Origin: Opitutales bacterium
GTDB taxonomy: Bacteria > Verrucomicrobiota > Verrucomicrobiia > Opitutales > JABSRG01
Direction of reading: 5' to 3'
Length of the DNA stretch: 57,072 bases
Assembly (NCBI GenBank): GCA_028280845.1
Contig: JANQKZ010000013.1
Coordinates: 1-57,072 of the forward strand
Within the stretch, counting starts at the first letter, position 1; each line of letters opens with the position of its first letter. Both the position numbers and the translations under genes were made by a program. A model generated the notes under the pieces. That model had not been told where the DNA came from. It worked only from the letters and a program-made list of their open reading frames with translations, and made no database searches. Shown here piece by piece: positions 1-10,142 of this stretch.

Positions 1-5
1 CCGTC

Positions 6-53
6 GCTCGCTTGCGAGCTATGGACGACACGGTGCGCTGTGCCCTCCATAGC
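6..53. repeat. Two adjacent palindromes, REP-like
   Basis: The window edge holds a perfect 6-bp palindrome with a TT loop (positions 6-19), followed by a longer hairpin whose arms GCTATGGA (18-25) and TCCATAGC (46-53) match perfectly. Paired GC-rich hairpins between genes resemble interspersed REP-type elements. Copy number elsewhere in the genome cannot be seen here, so the repeat call is an inference from structure. The stretch from 54 to 138 holds nothing else I can name. Confidence 0.4.
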
Positions 54-138
54 CCGGAAGGCGTCGGAGGGCTGCTCCCCTGTTTGAGCCCACCAGCGCC
101 TCAATTTAAATGCAGATTGCTCTAGGTAAGATGGCGCC

Positions 139-534
139 CTAATCCGGGTTCAGGTATTCCACCTTCGCGACCCCGTCTTCACCGAAGGTGATGAGCAGTT
201 TTTCCAGACCACGGCTGGGCAAGATGACGGGGTCGTTGTTGTTCACGAAGCGTTCCCCGGAGCGATACCCGAGGTAGGTCCAGGTGTCTCCGGCCTGGAC
301 GGGTGGGGGTTCAAAGATACGGCTGCGATTGGGAGGGCCGAGGGCGAGGTATACTTGAAGTGGGGTGTAGCCGGTTTCCACCTGTCCAGATAGGATGGCT
401 TGCTGAACATCAGCGGGATAGGCATAAAACGCTTCTCTATATTGAGCAACCCGATGGGTTTGCGTGGAAGAGCACCCAAGGAGAAGGAAAAACCCGAGGC
501 AGCCGCAGGATAGAAGGTGGGGTCTTTGGATCAT
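139..534 (-). CDS. BamE/SmpA-like outer-membrane lipoprotein
   Basis: A 131-residue protein. The start at 534 is chosen because it puts a lipoprotein signal peptide at the N-terminus: hydrophobic FFLLL followed by the lipobox LLGCSS, so Cys would be lipidated. The mature part contains GYTPLQVYLALGPP and then a DTWTYLGYR segment. This is the layout of small SmpA/OmlA/BamE-type proteins, where a helix with a G-x-P turn precedes a strand with a W-x-Y motif. It is therefore probably an envelope lipoprotein, but a role in the BAM complex is not shown. It is divergent from the HAD phosphatase gene, with only 27 bp between starts, so the promoters must overlap or lie inside the genes. Confidence 0.7.
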   Translation of the reverse strand: MIQRPHLLSCGCLGFFLLLGCSSTQTHRVAQYREAFYAYPADVQQAILSGQVETGYTPLQVYLALGPPNRSRIFEPPPVQAGDTWTYLGYRSGERFVNNNDPVILPSRGLEKLLITFGEDGVAKVEYLNPD

Positions 535-561
535 GTCCTTGCAAAACCGGCAGGATCCATC

Positions 562-1266
562 ATGGGTGTGGGTGCGATGGATAAACCGGTGATCATTTTT
601 TGGGATATTGACGGCACGTTGATCGATTCGGCAGGAGCCGGGGTTCATGCCTGGGTACGAGGCATGGTGGAATGCTTCGGCCTAGAAGGCAACATTGAGG
701 GGATCAAATGGGCAGGCCGGACCGATCCCTTCATCGGCCGCCTGTTTTTTGAAAAATATGGGATTGAGGAAATGAATTCCAATTTTGATTACTTTCTCAG
801 TCGCTATGTCCATTATCTGGATGCAGAGCTGGAAAAGGCCAATGGGGTGGTATTGCCGGGGGTGCATGCCCTGGTGGAAGCGGTCGCAAATCATTCCGGG
901 GTGCAGCAGGCTTTATTGACAGGCAATATTGCCAAAGGCGCGGAGAAGAAACTCCGCCATTATGGGCTCTGGCATTATTTTCCTTTCGGTAGCTTTGCGG
1001 ATGGAATCTTTGATCGCAATGAGCTCAGTCCGATTGCACTGCAGCTCGCCCGTGAACGGGTTCATCCGGACCTGGAAGGTGGAGACCTCGTTATCATTGG
1101 AGACACCCCGTATGATATCCAATGTGGAAAGGTCATTGGGGCGCGGACGGTTGGCGTGGCGACCGGCCACTTCACCGAGGATCAATTAAGGGCGGAAAAG
1201 CCCGACCTGGTGCTCCCTGATTTCGGTCAACCTGACCAGCTATTGAAGGCCCTGGATATCCGGTAA
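562..1266 (+). CDS. HAD-family hydrolase, phosphoglycolate phosphatase-like
   Basis: A 234-residue haloacid-dehalogenase-superfamily protein. Motif I is FWDIDGTLID (nucleophile Asp plus acid Asp), motif II is the Thr in ALLTGN, and motifs III/IV lie in VIIGDTPYDIQCG with the metal-binding Asp pair. A helical cap follows motif I, as in subfamily IA phosphatases such as Gph. The likely reaction is hydrolysis of a small phosphorylated metabolite, possibly 2-phosphoglycolate, but the substrate is not readable from sequence. I prefer the ATG at 562 because AGGA lies about 6 bases upstream; an internal ATG at 577 is the alternative. Confidence 0.85.
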   Translation: MGVGAMDKPVIIFWDIDGTLIDSAGAGVHAWVRGMVECFGLEGNIEGIKWAGRTDPFIGRLFFEKYGIEEMNSNFDYFLSRYVHYLDAELEKANGVVLPGVHALVEAVANHSGVQQALLTGNIAKGAEKKLRHYGLWHYFPFGSFADGIFDRNELSPIALQLARERVHPDLEGGDLVIIGDTPYDIQCGKVIGARTVGVATGHFTEDQLRAEKPDLVLPDFGQPDQLLKALDIR

Positions 1267-1281
1267 TCACGTTGCTGAGTC

Positions 1282-1431
1282 TTATTTCTTCTCGTCCGGA
1301 AGTTCCTGCTCGAAGCCGTGCATGCGCTCGGTTTCTCCCGGAGTCGTAATCACTTTGTAGATACACCAGCTGAACAATAAGGTGACGCTGCCGACCGATA
1401 AGACCATGACTAACCATCCCGCTATTGTCAT
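1282..1431 (-). CDS. MetS-like small subunit of NSS transporter
   Basis: A 49-residue protein: one hydrophobic helix (roughly residues 4-27) followed by a short charged tail ending in EKK. Its ATG overlaps the TGA of the upstream Na+ symporter gene (ATGA overlap at 1428-1431). The ribosome site AGGAGG, 6-7 bases upstream, is one of the strongest in this window, so the two genes look translationally coupled. Known NSS transporters such as Corynebacterium MetP need a small single-helix partner, MetS, for methionine and alanine uptake. Size, topology and position match that family. The functional partnership is inferred. Confidence 0.8.
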   Translation of the reverse strand: MTIAGWLVMVLSVGSVTLLFSWCIYKVITTPGETERMHGFEQELPDEKK

Positions 1432-3170
1432 GATGAAACCTCCTCCTGGTTGTTGGTTTTGGTCATTTTCTTTGATGATGGAATAATCATTCCGATAAAT
1501 AAGACGACGAGGAGAATCAGTCCGACACTCATCCAGGCCACGGTGTTTGGTTCAACAAAGAGGTCACGGATGTAGTTATTGATGGAGCCGGCGGACCCAC
1601 CGATACCCACCCCTAAGGCTTTCAGGAGCCAGGAGCCAAAGATGATGATAAGCAGGGTAGGCGTGACATACTTCATGACAAAGCCAAATACCCTGGGGAT
1701 CCGAATGGCGGCTCCCTGATGCGCTTCTTCAAAGCCCTTCTTGATTCCAATGACCCAGGCGAAGATGATGATCTGTAAGAGTGAGAGAAGGACCATGAGT
1801 AGATTTGTCACCCAGTAATCGATCGTATCGAGGGCCTTGAGACCTTCGGAAAAGTAGAGCACAAAGCCGGCCCCCGAGGCAGTAAAAGCCCCCAGAATGG
1901 TGACGGACTGGCGCCGGTTCAAGCCCATCGACTCCTCGAGATAGGCCACGCCTGGCTGTAGCATGGAGAGAGAGGAGGTAACGGCGGCCAGAAAGAGCAG
2001 AAAGAAGAAAAGGAAGCCAAACAGCATCCCGAAGGGCATGCGGGCGAACACGAGGGGCAGCACATTAAACCCGATATCAAAGGTACCCAGGCCGATCGCA
2101 GCCAGGCCCGATACCCCGAAAAAAGCGACGGCTGCGGGAATGCTGATCAACCCGCCGAGGGCGACTTCGCAAAACTCATTCGCGCTGGCGGCGGAGAGGC
2201 CGCTGAGGACGATGTCATCGTCCTTTTTCATGTAGCTGGCATAGGTGACAATGATTCCAAACCCGACAGAGAGGGAGAAAAAGATTTGGGAAGCAGCGGC
2301 CAGCCAAAGGTCGGGGTTCAGCAGCTGACTCCACATGCTGCGTTTTTCCAAGCGCTGATCGGGGTTGGCCTCGATAGCCGAACGCATTTCCGGAGTGAGC
2401 TGAGTGGGTAAGATCTCTTCTTTGTCCATCCAGTTCGAATCCGGCGTCTCCTGTACCTGGAGCACGATCTTGGAAGGGTTCCACATGAAGCCGAGTCCAT
2501 TGATGATATTGCGATTCGGATAGTCTTCGTCGGGGGTGCCCAGGGTCAGGACGCGAACGAGGATGACGACCGCAATGATGACGAGGGTTGGCATGGCATA
2601 CTGGCAGAACAGTTCGATCCCTCTGGACAAGCCGCGGTAGATGAAGATGAAGTTAATACCAAAGACGATAAGGACGTAGAAGCCGACATGTTTGATATCC
2701 CACTTCAAGGCCGAACCATTTTCGCTGACTCCAATGAGGCTGCCGAAGAACCCGCTTGCCTCGGAGGTCTCAGAAAACTGCATATTTCCGGCGAGATAGT
2801 TTACCGCGTAGGCCAGACACCAGGCTTCGATCACCACATAGTACATATAGATGCTGATCGGGATGACCACCGCGATGACGCCCAGATATTTGAAAGCAGG
2901 TTTGTTGGTGATGGCTCCCAGAATATTCGGGCTGGCGTTGAATCCGACTTTGGATCCCATGCGCCCCAAGCTCCACTCGGCCCAGCAGATGGGCAGGCCG
3001 ATGAGCAGGAATGACAGGAAATAGGCGATCATGAACGCCCCTCCCCCAAATTCGGCGACTTGTCCGGGAAACCGCAGGAAGTTTCCCAGACCGACGGCAC
3101 TACCCGATACCGCCAGGATTACACCGACCTGTGAATTCCAGGAATCCTTTTTCGTTTTGGCTGGTTCCAT
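1428..3170 (-). CDS. Sodium-dependent NSS-family transporter
   Basis: About 580 residues with some 12 hydrophobic segments. The N-terminal helix carries the family signature [19 protein letters not shown] followed by FLRFPG, the broken TM1 that forms the Na+ and substrate sites in LeuT-like transporters. It imports an amino acid or similar solute with Na+ across the inner membrane. A MetS-like subunit directly downstream suggests a methionine/alanine-type carrier. A long non-membrane insert sits around residues 240-290, between helices in the middle of the protein. The ATG at 3170 is chosen over an upstream TTG at 3197 because neither has a clear ribosome site and the signature helix sits close to it. 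Confidence 0.9.
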   Translation of the reverse strand: MEPAKTKKDSWNSQVGVILAVSGSAVGLGNFLRFPGQVAEFGGGAFMIAYFLSFLLIGLPICWAEWSLGRMGSKVGFNASPNILGAITNKPAFKYLGVIAVVIPISIYMYYVVIEAWCLAYAVNYLAGNMQFSETSEASGFFGSLIGVSENGSALKWDIKHVGFYVLIVFGINFIFIYRGLSRGIELFCQYAMPTLVIIAVVILVRVLTLGTPDEDYPNRNIINGLGFMWNPSKIVLQVQETPDSNWMDKEEILPTQLTPEMRSAIEANPDQRLEKRSMWSQLLNPDLWLAAASQIFFSLSVGFGIIVTYASYMKKDDDIVLSGLSAASANEFCEVALGGLISIPAAVAFFGVSGLAAIGLGTFDIGFNVLPLVFARMPFGMLFGFLFFFLLFLAAVTSSLSMLQPGVAYLEESMGLNRRQSVTILGAFTASGAGFVLYFSEGLKALDTIDYWVTNLLMVLLSLLQIIIFAWVIGIKKGFEEAHQGAAIRIPRVFGFVMKYVTPTLLIIIFGSWLLKALGVGIGGSAGSINNYIRDLFVEPNTVAWMSVGLILLVVLFIGMIIPSSKKMTKTNNQEEVSS

Positions 3171-3302
3171 AACTGTGATCAGCACTCCCAGTGCCAAATA
3201 CTTTTCGGAGCGTGGGAAGACGCAATTCGTTAGGCAAGGGAAAAAGCATGGACTATTCGCTGGAAAAAGGCGGGTAAGCTGTTCAACCTCAGATTGTTGA
3301 AG

Positions 3303-4418
3303 ATGTTCAGGATTCTCGACAGATATATATTCCTGGAGTGGTTGAAAGTCTTTATTATCGGCCTCGGGGTCATTTTAGGGATCCTCATCATGCAGCAGAT
3401 GTATGATGACCTGCCTGAGCTTCTGGAGTATGGAGCCAGCGCACAACAGATTGTAACCTATTACGGCGTGGTCCTGCCAGGATACCTGCCCCTGGTTATT
3501 CCGATCACCACTCTGGTGACCTTGCTGTTTAGTGTGGGCAGCATGCATCGCAATAACGAGATTGTGGCGATGCGTTCGGGGGGGCTCAGCTTGTGGAGGA
3601 TCAGTCGGTCGCTCATCCTGGGCGGTGCTCTCTTTTCGGTAGGGCTGTTTTTCCTGAATGCCCAGCTGGTGCCCTGGTCGGTGGAGACCTCGCGGAACAT
3701 GCTGGACAACCTGCGGTTTTCCAGCGAAGAGCAGCGGCTTGAAGATGCGAAAAAAATAGGCCTGGTGCCCAACCTTTCTGTCGACAACAGGCGAGACGGA
3801 CGGCTCTGGTTTATGAATGGCTTCAGTGAACGGGCATATGTCGGGATGGGCGTCGTCGTGCATACCCGGAGACCGGATGGTCGCGAGACCTACCGCATCA
3901 TGGCCCGAGAAGCCCTGTGGGATGAGGACACCGGTTATTGGACATTCCTGGACGGTCGGGAATTCTTCTACAATTCAGCCGGTGAGCCTATCCGGGCCGT
4001 AGTTTTTGATGAGCTGATTAAAGAGGACTACCTGGAAGATCCTAAGCTCATGCTGGCCCTGAACAAAAAACCCAATGATTTATCTCTGTTTGAGTTGTCC
4101 GGAATTCTGGAACAGGTCCCCCCCGAGCATAATCCGCGTATTCATGCCTACCAGGTACAGTATTATGAGGTCCTGGCAGGGCCATTCAGCGTATTGGTCG
4201 TGGTCGGGTTGGCTATCCCCTTTGCGGTGAGCGGGGTGCGGACCAATCCTATGGTGGGCGTATCGAAGTCGGTGGGCTTCTTTGTGATCTTTTACCTGTT
4301 CAGTACGATCTTTTCTATTCTGGGAGAACGGCAGATTCTTCCCGCTGCGGCGGCCGCCTGGACCCCCTATCTCGTTATGATGATTGTCGGGATGGTCCTC
4401 TTCCATCGGGCCCGATAG
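3303..4418 (+). CDS. LptF/LptG-family LPS export permease
   Basis: A 371-residue YjgP/YjgQ-type protein. Three hydrophobic helices lie in the N-terminal third (the first starting near [10 protein letters not shown]), then a soluble periplasmic jellyroll region of about 170 residues, then three C-terminal helices. The N-terminus [13 protein letters not shown] and the stretch [14 protein letters not shown] are typical of the family. LptF and LptG form the transmembrane part of the LptB2FG ABC transporter that pulls lipopolysaccharide out of the inner membrane. Which of the two this is cannot be decided, and no second copy or lptB is nearby. The ATG at 3303 is used; upstream TTG codons at 3294 and 3297 are alternatives. 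Confidence 0.88.
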   Translation: MFRILDRYIFLEWLKVFIIGLGVILGILIMQQMYDDLPELLEYGASAQQIVTYYGVVLPGYLPLVIPITTLVTLLFSVGSMHRNNEIVAMRSGGLSLWRISRSLILGGALFSVGLFFLNAQLVPWSVETSRNMLDNLRFSSEEQRLEDAKKIGLVPNLSVDNRRDGRLWFMNGFSERAYVGMGVVVHTRRPDGRETYRIMAREALWDEDTGYWTFLDGREFFYNSAGEPIRAVVFDELIKEDYLEDPKLMLALNKKPNDLSLFELSGILEQVPPEHNPRIHAYQVQYYEVLAGPFSVLVVVGLAIPFAVSGVRTNPMVGVSKSVGFFVIFYLFSTIFSILGERQILPAAAAAWTPYLVMMIVGMVLFHRAR

Positions 4419-4546
4419 CACGCGCTAACTCGTTGACCAAAAAAATGATATTCCGCTGAGGGAGGGCGGAAAACCCTTGATGCTTTTTGCTGAAGCTCAA
4501 TGATAGAAAGTCCACCCCAGTTGGTAGTTATCAATCTCGACCATCC

Positions 4547-5728
4547 ATGGCTAATACTGCCAAGGCAGAGTTAAAACTGATCGCGAGGACGCGTCCTCGT
4601 GTTCTTCGAGGGCACCCTTGGGTGTATGCCAACGAGGTGCAGCAAACTTTACCCCGGGAGTTTGATGGAAAGGCGGTTCAATTAAGGGATGCTCGTGGAC
4701 GTTCCCTGGGGATGGGGATTTACAATTCCGCATCTCAGATTTGCTGGCGGCGTTTCAGCCGTTTGACCCATGAGTTGGAATTCAATGAGGATTACCTGAA
4801 GCCCGCCATCGAGCGGGCGATTCAATTAAGGGAGCGCTATACCCCAGGCAATTTCCGTCGGCTCGTGTGGTCCGACGCCGACTATTTGCCCGGTCTGATT
4901 GTGGACCAGTTCCGGGATGTCCTGGTGGTGCAGGCGGTGACTCTGGCGGTGGATCTCCAGTTAACTGTAATATCTCAAATCCTCGACGACTACCTGAACC
5001 CTTATGACATCCTCTTCCGGAATGATGCTCCGGTGAGGAAGCTGGAGGGCCTGGCCGAGGAGGTTGCTACAATGTCGGGAGACCGGTATCCGGCGCAATG
5101 GTTTGAGATTGACGGAATCGAATACTTCCTGGACCTGGAACGATCCCAGAAAACTGGATTTTACCTGGATCAGCGGGAGCAGCACATGCGGGTTGCCCAG
5201 TACGCAAAGGGGCGCCGGGTGCTAGACGCCTTCTGCAACCAGGGATCCTTCGGCTTGCAGGCAGCCAAGGCGGGGGCCAGTGAAGTCACCTGCCTGGACA
5301 CTTCGGCGGATTGTATCAAACTGGTACAGCTCAACGCGGGGAAAAACCAACTGGCCATCCAGGCTTCCACGGCGAACGTTTTCGATTATTTCACTCATCT
5401 CGACCGTGAGGTGAAATTTGACCTTATCATTCTGGATCCTCCGTCGTTTGCCCGAAACCGCAAAGCTTTGGCCGGGGCGATGCGTGGGTACAAAGAGCTC
5501 AATTTGCGAGCCCTGCAGCACTTGAACGATGGAGGAATCCTGGCTACATACAGCTGCTCCCAGCATGTGGACGGACCTGCTTATGAAGAGATGCTCCAGT
5601 CTGCGGCATCGGATGCCAAACGGGATCTACGAATTCTCGAAGTGTGTAATCAACCCTTAGACCATCCGGTTCTGCTCAACCTGGCCGAGAGCCGCTACCT
5701 TCGAGGATATATCCTGGAAGTCGCATGA
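4547..5728 (+). CDS. rlmI: Class I rRNA methyltransferase, RlmI-like
   Basis: A 393-residue protein with an N-terminal PUA domain (about residues 5-85, with the GHPWVYANEV stretch) and a C-terminal Rossmann methyltransferase. SAM motif I is VLDAFCNQGSFGLQAA, and the catalytic motif region is ILDPPSFARN. A Cys in ATYSCSQH sits where RlmI proteins place a conserved Cys. RlmI methylates C5 of a cytosine in 23S rRNA (m5C1962 in E. coli). The family is certain; the exact target base is inferred by homology. The ATG at 4547 fits the usual N-terminus, whereas an in-frame upstream TTG would add 20 unconserved residues. Confidence 0.85.
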   Translation: MANTAKAELKLIARTRPRVLRGHPWVYANEVQQTLPREFDGKAVQLRDARGRSLGMGIYNSASQICWRRFSRLTHELEFNEDYLKPAIERAIQLRERYTPGNFRRLVWSDADYLPGLIVDQFRDVLVVQAVTLAVDLQLTVISQILDDYLNPYDILFRNDAPVRKLEGLAEEVATMSGDRYPAQWFEIDGIEYFLDLERSQKTGFYLDQREQHMRVAQYAKGRRVLDAFCNQGSFGLQAAKAGASEVTCLDTSADCIKLVQLNAGKNQLAIQASTANVFDYFTHLDREVKFDLIILDPPSFARNRKALAGAMRGYKELNLRALQHLNDGGILATYSCSQHVDGPAYEEMLQSAASDAKRDLRILEVCNQPLDHPVLLNLAESRYLRGYILEVA

Positions 5729-5760
5729 TGCTTACGGGAAAATAGGGCTTCATTTTCCGC

Positions 5761-6378
5761 GTGTCCGAGCTATTCCCATCGTCTGTTGTTGCCTTCTTCT
5801 TAAAGGCTCCGGTTGTTGGCAGGGTAAAAACCCGACTCGCGGCTGACATTGGGAGTGCGGCCGCTTTGTCGGCCTACCGGCAAATGGTAGAGGCTGTGTG
5901 GAAGCGCTTAACCCCGGTCTATCCGACCGTGGTTTTCTTCTCTCCTGATGACGCCGAAGCGGATATGCGGCAGTGGTTGGGGTCCCATGCGGACTACTTT
6001 CCACAGGGAGGTGGGAACCTTGGCGATCGCTTGAAACGGGGATCGGCGCACCTTTTTGCCCGGGGAGTTTCCAAGCTCATCATCCTGGGAGGGGACTGCC
6101 CCTATGTGGATCGATTCGTGGCTGATGCAGCCTTTAATGCCCTGGATCATGTCGACATGGTCATCGCTCCTGCTCACGACGGGGGGTATACCCTCCTTGG
6201 CCTGCGCCGGCATGTCACGGCACTGTTTGAGGATATCGACTGGGGGACATCTTCTGTTTATGACACAACGATGGCCCAAGCCAGGCAGGCAGGGTTATCC
6301 ATTAAGACGCTTGAGCCGATGGACGACGTGGACGATCTTGCCAGCTGGGAACGGGTGCAGCGCTATCTTGGTGTGTAG
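5761..6378 (+). CDS. TIGR04282-type glycosyltransferase (DUF2064)
   Basis: A 205-residue protein starting with GTG. The N-terminus AFFLKAPVVGRVKTRLA is the signature of the TIGR04282/DUF2064 family, a nucleotidyl/glycosyl-transferase GT-A fold. Other family marks are GNLGDRLKRG, ILGGDCPYVD (metal-binding region) and HDGGYTLLGL. The family is usually annotated as an arsenosugar or other glycosyltransferase, but substrates are poorly known. It sits 32 bp after the methyltransferase gene and may share its transcript. Confidence 0.8.
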   Translation: MSELFPSSVVAFFLKAPVVGRVKTRLAADIGSAAALSAYRQMVEAVWKRLTPVYPTVVFFSPDDAEADMRQWLGSHADYFPQGGGNLGDRLKRGSAHLFARGVSKLIILGGDCPYVDRFVADAAFNALDHVDMVIAPAHDGGYTLLGLRRHVTALFEDIDWGTSSVYDTTMAQARQAGLSIKTLEPMDDVDDLASWERVQRYLGV

Positions 6379-6542
6379 TTTTATCATGGCCTGGACCTGA
6401 TTTTACCTGTTTGTTGCCGCCGTCCAGCGAGATGGAGCCTATGATTAAATTAGGATCCGACGGAATGTCAGATGCATGAAAGAGGGCTCAGAAACTGCCT
6501 TCGAATCCTACGGTGCGCCAAGAGCCTGTGCCGGATGAGGCC

Positions 6543-8069
6543 CTAGGGCTTTAGCTCGACGGTTCGGATCTGGGTGGTGTCGATTACCTTCTCGTGAGCG
6601 AGGGCATTGGTAATGACAATGAGGGTATCCCCCTCCTTCGTCCAGCCCCGTCGGACGAGGTAGGTGAAGGCGCTTTGGATGGTATCTTCCGGGTCTTCGA
6701 AGAATTCGATATAGAAGGGTTCGACTCCCCACAGGATCATCAACCGGTGAAAGAGGGCGGGCTGATCCGTAAAGGCGTAGATGGGGCATTGGGGCCTCAG
6801 GGAGGATAAGCGCTTCGCAAGATGCCCGCTGCGGGTAAAGACCACAATAGCAGCGTTATCCAGTTCGTGAGCCAGGTAGGCGGCGGAGCGCAACATCTTC
6901 CCCTTATGAGATCTCAACTTGAGGTTTCGGTTGGGGTCTGCCTTATGCGCACTTTCCATCTTTTCTGCGATTCGCTTCATCACATGGACACATTCGAGTG
7001 GATAGATTCCGGTGGTGGTTTCCCCTGAGAGCATGATGGCATCCGCCAGTTCGAGGACGGCCTGAGCGACATCCGAGACTTCGGCCCGGGTCGGAACGGG
7101 GTTTTCCATCATGCTTTCCAGCATATGGGTAGCGACGATGACAGGTTTGCCCAGGTTGATACAGGTCTTGACCGCACGATGCTGGATAATGGGCAAATCC
7201 TCGTAGGGGCATTCAATTCCCAGATCCCCACGGGCCACCATCAGTCCGTCGCTGGCATCGATTATTTCGTCCAGGTTGCTGATTGCCTGTTGGTCCTCAA
7301 TCTTTGCGATAATGGCAGCTTCCGAATCCCGCTCGTCGAGGAATTGTCGAAGGATATCGATATCCTCGGGTTGGCGGACAAAGGAGAGGGCATAAAAGTT
7401 CACGCGCTCTTGGATTCCCACCTCCACATCGTCCCGATCTTTCTGGGTAATGGCGGGGAGCTTCACATGCACTCCGGGCAGGTTGATATGGCGACGGCTT
7501 CCCATGGTGCCGGGGATTTCGACTTTACACCGGATCCGGCCGGGTAGTATCTGCACCACGCGCATGCGGATCAGTCCGCTGTCAACAAGAACCGGGTCTC
7601 CCACCTTCAAATCCTCAATGAGGCTGGGATAGTTGACGGTAGTGCCGTGGATACCGTCCTCGGGCTGGGATTCCTCATGGCCCGGCATGAGGAAGTCAAA
7701 CGCCTTTCCCTTTTCCAGAACGATTGGTTTATCGGTGGGACCGGTTCGAATTTCAGGCCCCTTTATATCCATGAGCAGAGCGATGTCGCGCCCCACCTCT
7801 TTACAGATTTTGCGTACGCGGGTGATGATCTCGCGGGTCCATTCATGGGAGGCGTGGGCCATGTTTATGCGGCAGATATCCACCCCTTCCCGGATGAGCT
7901 CGCGCAGCTTTGCTTCACTTGCGGTGGAAGGTCCTACGGTGAAAATAATTTTGGTCCGACGAAATTTGCCGGCGGCCGCGGGGTTCAACCGGATGTGAGT
8001 ATCAGGGTCAGGAAGGGCGACTTCATCACCCTTTCGTTTGTCTCCAAGGAGTTCAGATGGGTTGGACAT
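6543..8069 (-). CDS. pyk: Pyruvate kinase
   Basis: A 508-residue enzyme that converts PEP and ADP to pyruvate and ATP in the cytosol. Diagnostic stretches are [30 protein letters not shown] (active-site Lys), [15 protein letters not shown] and the ATHMLESM loop. About 35 extra residues precede the barrel compared with E. coli PykF. Two residues of the usual K+ site differ: the family's NFSHG is NMAHA here and DTKGPEIR is DIKGPEIR, so a Ser and a Thr that coordinate the monovalent cation are replaced by Ala and Ile, while the Glu linked to K+ dependence is kept. The rest of the active site looks complete. It is a single-gene unit; 164 bp downstream of it hold nothing I recognise. Confidence 0.95.
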   Translation of the reverse strand: MSNPSELLGDKRKGDEVALPDPDTHIRLNPAAAGKFRRTKIIFTVGPSTASEAKLRELIREGVDICRINMAHASHEWTREIITRVRKICKEVGRDIALLMDIKGPEIRTGPTDKPIVLEKGKAFDFLMPGHEESQPEDGIHGTTVNYPSLIEDLKVGDPVLVDSGLIRMRVVQILPGRIRCKVEIPGTMGSRRHINLPGVHVKLPAITQKDRDDVEVGIQERVNFYALSFVRQPEDIDILRQFLDERDSEAAIIAKIEDQQAISNLDEIIDASDGLMVARGDLGIECPYEDLPIIQHRAVKTCINLGKPVIVATHMLESMMENPVPTRAEVSDVAQAVLELADAIMLSGETTTGIYPLECVHVMKRIAEKMESAHKADPNRNLKLRSHKGKMLRSAAYLAHELDNAAIVVFTRSGHLAKRLSSLRPQCPIYAFTDQPALFHRLMILWGVEPFYIEFFEDPEDTIQSAFTYLVRRGWTKEGDTLIVITNALAHEKVIDTTQIRTVELKP

Positions 8070-8147
8070 AGGGTTTCCTTTCCGGCACAGAGACTAAGGC
8101 CTCAAAAGCCATAAGGATGGGTTGAGTTGCAAGAATGTGGATATTTA

Positions 8148-8951
8148 TCAGCCTGCGATAGCGGGGGCCAGCCCGGTGCGGGGGTCCACGACATTGAGAC
8201 GAAATGCGCAATTGGAATGAACCAATGGGGCAAACAACGTGCGGATACGACCTATGTCATTACAGTCGCGGCTCAGATGGACGAGGAAGACCTGCTCCCA
8301 ATTAACCGATTCCATGGAGGAGAGGAGATCGAGGGCATCCTGATTGGACAAATGCCCGTGGCGCCCTCGAATACGCTGCTTTACGGACCAGGGTCGGTGA
8401 GGGTCTTTTTCCAGCAGCTCCACATCGTAGTTTGATTCGACGACGAGGATATTGACGCTACGGATACGTTCGCGAACCAGCTGAGGGATGTAACCCAGAT
8501 CGGTTACCCAGCCCAAGCTGCGACGAGGGGAGAAAAGGTCGCCGTATCCCCATTCGAAGACAAAGCCTACGGGGTCGTAGGCGTCATGGGGAACCGAAAA
8601 CGAAGTGACGTCCAGATCGCGAAAACTAAATTTGGCCCCGGTTTCGAAGACATGCCAGTTGGGTCGGGAGCGCAGGCGCTTCTGGATTGCTTTGGCCGTG
8701 TCCCGATTGGCAAAAAAGCGCAGGTGCGGGTAGCGGGAGAGTCCTCGGAGTCCCACGGTGTGGTCGTTGTGCTCATGGGTAATAAAAACGCCGTCAATTT
8801 GTTCGATCGTGCGTCCCGCCTCGGTCAGCAGTTCTTTTATTTTTTTCGCGCTGAACCCGGCATCGATCAGGATCCGGGTGGTGTCGGTTTCCAAAAGGGC
8901 GCAATTTCCGGAACTATTCGAGCCAAGAATCTGGAAGCGCGTAGGTTGCAT
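8148..8951 (-). CDS. YycJ/WalJ-like MBL-fold metallo-hydrolase
   Basis: A 267-residue metallo-beta-lactamase-fold protein. It opens with FQILGSNSSGNCALLET, characteristic of the YycJ subgroup, and has the metal motif THEHNDHTVGL (HxHxDH) followed by further His/Asp metal ligands in VVESNYD and GRHGHLSNQ. YycJ proteins are putative 5'-3' exonucleases related to RNase Z folds; some cooperate with mismatch repair. The exact substrate is unknown here. The start at 8951 is placed right before the conserved N-terminus; an alternative ATG at 8999 would add 16 residues. Confidence 0.82.
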   Translation of the reverse strand: MQPTRFQILGSNSSGNCALLETDTTRILIDAGFSAKKIKELLTEAGRTIEQIDGVFITHEHNDHTVGLRGLSRYPHLRFFANRDTAKAIQKRLRSRPNWHVFETGAKFSFRDLDVTSFSVPHDAYDPVGFVFEWGYGDLFSPRRSLGWVTDLGYIPQLVRERIRSVNILVVESNYDVELLEKDPHRPWSVKQRIRGRHGHLSNQDALDLLSSMESVNWEQVFLVHLSRDCNDIGRIRTLFAPLVHSNCAFRLNVVDPRTGLAPAIAG

Positions 8952-9085
8952 TAGTGGGGATGAAATCAATTCCCGACGGGCGGGCAATTGCATTTTCATT
9001 GGAGGATCATTTTTCCCTATTCATGATCTGGTTGCATTCACACGAATCCTTGGGTAGTGGTGTGAATTTGCGATAAAGCTAAACG

Positions 9086-10039
9086 ATGTCAGAAGAACAC
9101 AACACGGCTCCTCACGGGCTTAAGCGGGGATACGATCCGGATTTTACGACCGACGATTCCTACCGCGACCGGCTTCCGGATACGCAAAATGCCCACAGTG
9201 AGGAAATAAAAGGAGCTCCGGTACTCGTGAACCAGGTAGGAGCTTCCAACTTTCGCTTGCCCTTGCCCATTCAGACAGAGGGTGGTGACCCTGTGTTACT
9301 GGAAACTTCGGTGACGGGAACAGTTCGGCTGGAGGCAGGGATTCGGGGAATCAATATGAGCCGGATTATGCGGGCTTTTTATCAGTTTAAAGATACCGCG
9401 TTTTCGTTTGATACCTTAGAGCCCGTCCTGGTTCGCATTCGGGAAGCAGTGCGTAGCCCGGAGGCCCGGCTGCGCCTGGGATTTGCTTATCCCATACTTC
9501 AGCGGAGTCTCCGTAGCGGCCTGGAAGGTTACCAATACTATGACACCGTGCTTGAAGGGGTATTGAACGACAGGGGTTACCGTAGGCGGTTACAGTTTGA
9601 CTATGTCTACTCCAGCGCTTGTCCGGGCTCGGCTGATTTGGCGGACCACGCGGAAGCGACACGGGGGGTATACTCCATTCCACATTCCCAGCGGAGTCGC
9701 GCCCGGATATCGGTTGAATTGGAAACGGGGGCCTCGCTTTCGATCGAGGAGTTACAACGCCTCTGCCTCCGGGCTTTGGGGACGGAAGTCCAGGTGATGG
9801 TGCGACGGGAAGATGAGCAGGCTTTTGCCGAACTCAACGGAGCTTACACTAAATTTGTAGAAGATGCCGCTCGATTGCTTTTTGAGCAATTGGACCTGCG
9901 TAAAGATATACGCGACTTTCAAATCGTGTGTGTGCATTTGGAAAGCCTGCATTCCCACGATGCCGTAGCTGTCGCCGTGAAAGGCGTGGAGGGCGGATAC
10001 ACCCCTGAGTTTGAGGATTTTGGTAGCTTGGTGTGTTGA
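9086..10039 (+). CDS. folE2: GTP cyclohydrolase I type IB (FolE2)
   Basis: A 317-residue protein of the FolE2/YciA-type (COG1469) family. It opens the imidazole ring of GTP to give 7,8-dihydroneopterin triphosphate, the first step to folate and queuosine. The conserved active-site region reads YVYSSACPGSADLADHAEA, then SIPHSQRSRA, which matches the family's Cys-P-x-S and H-x-Q-R-S signature. Unlike FolE, this type does not depend strictly on zinc. No folE paralogue is visible, so it may be the only pterin entry enzyme, though only this window is seen. No Zur-like operator was recognised upstream. Confidence 0.92.
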   Translation: MSEEHNTAPHGLKRGYDPDFTTDDSYRDRLPDTQNAHSEEIKGAPVLVNQVGASNFRLPLPIQTEGGDPVLLETSVTGTVRLEAGIRGINMSRIMRAFYQFKDTAFSFDTLEPVLVRIREAVRSPEARLRLGFAYPILQRSLRSGLEGYQYYDTVLEGVLNDRGYRRRLQFDYVYSSACPGSADLADHAEATRGVYSIPHSQRSRARISVELETGASLSIEELQRLCLRALGTEVQVMVRREDEQAFAELNGAYTKFVEDAARLLFEQLDLRKDIRDFQIVCVHLESLHSHDAVAVAVKGVEGGYTPEFEDFGSLVC

Positions 10040-10087
10040 TTGTTTTCCGAGGCAGGGCCCGGCTCTGAAGCAATATAAGCCCAGAAT

Positions 10088-10125
10088 GGGGTACAACCCC
10101 GCACAATCCATTCTCCTTAAGGAGA
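10088..10125. other. Two short palindromes between convergent genes
   Basis: Between folE2 and the convergent DUF5069 gene lie a hairpin with GGGGT/ACCCC arms (10088-10100) and a perfect 14-base palindrome TCTCCTTAAGGAGA (10112-10125). Neither is followed by a T-run in either direction, so they are at best weak, possibly bidirectional, terminators. Confidence 0.3.
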
Positions 10126-10142
10126 GACCCTGTGGGGGCGCA

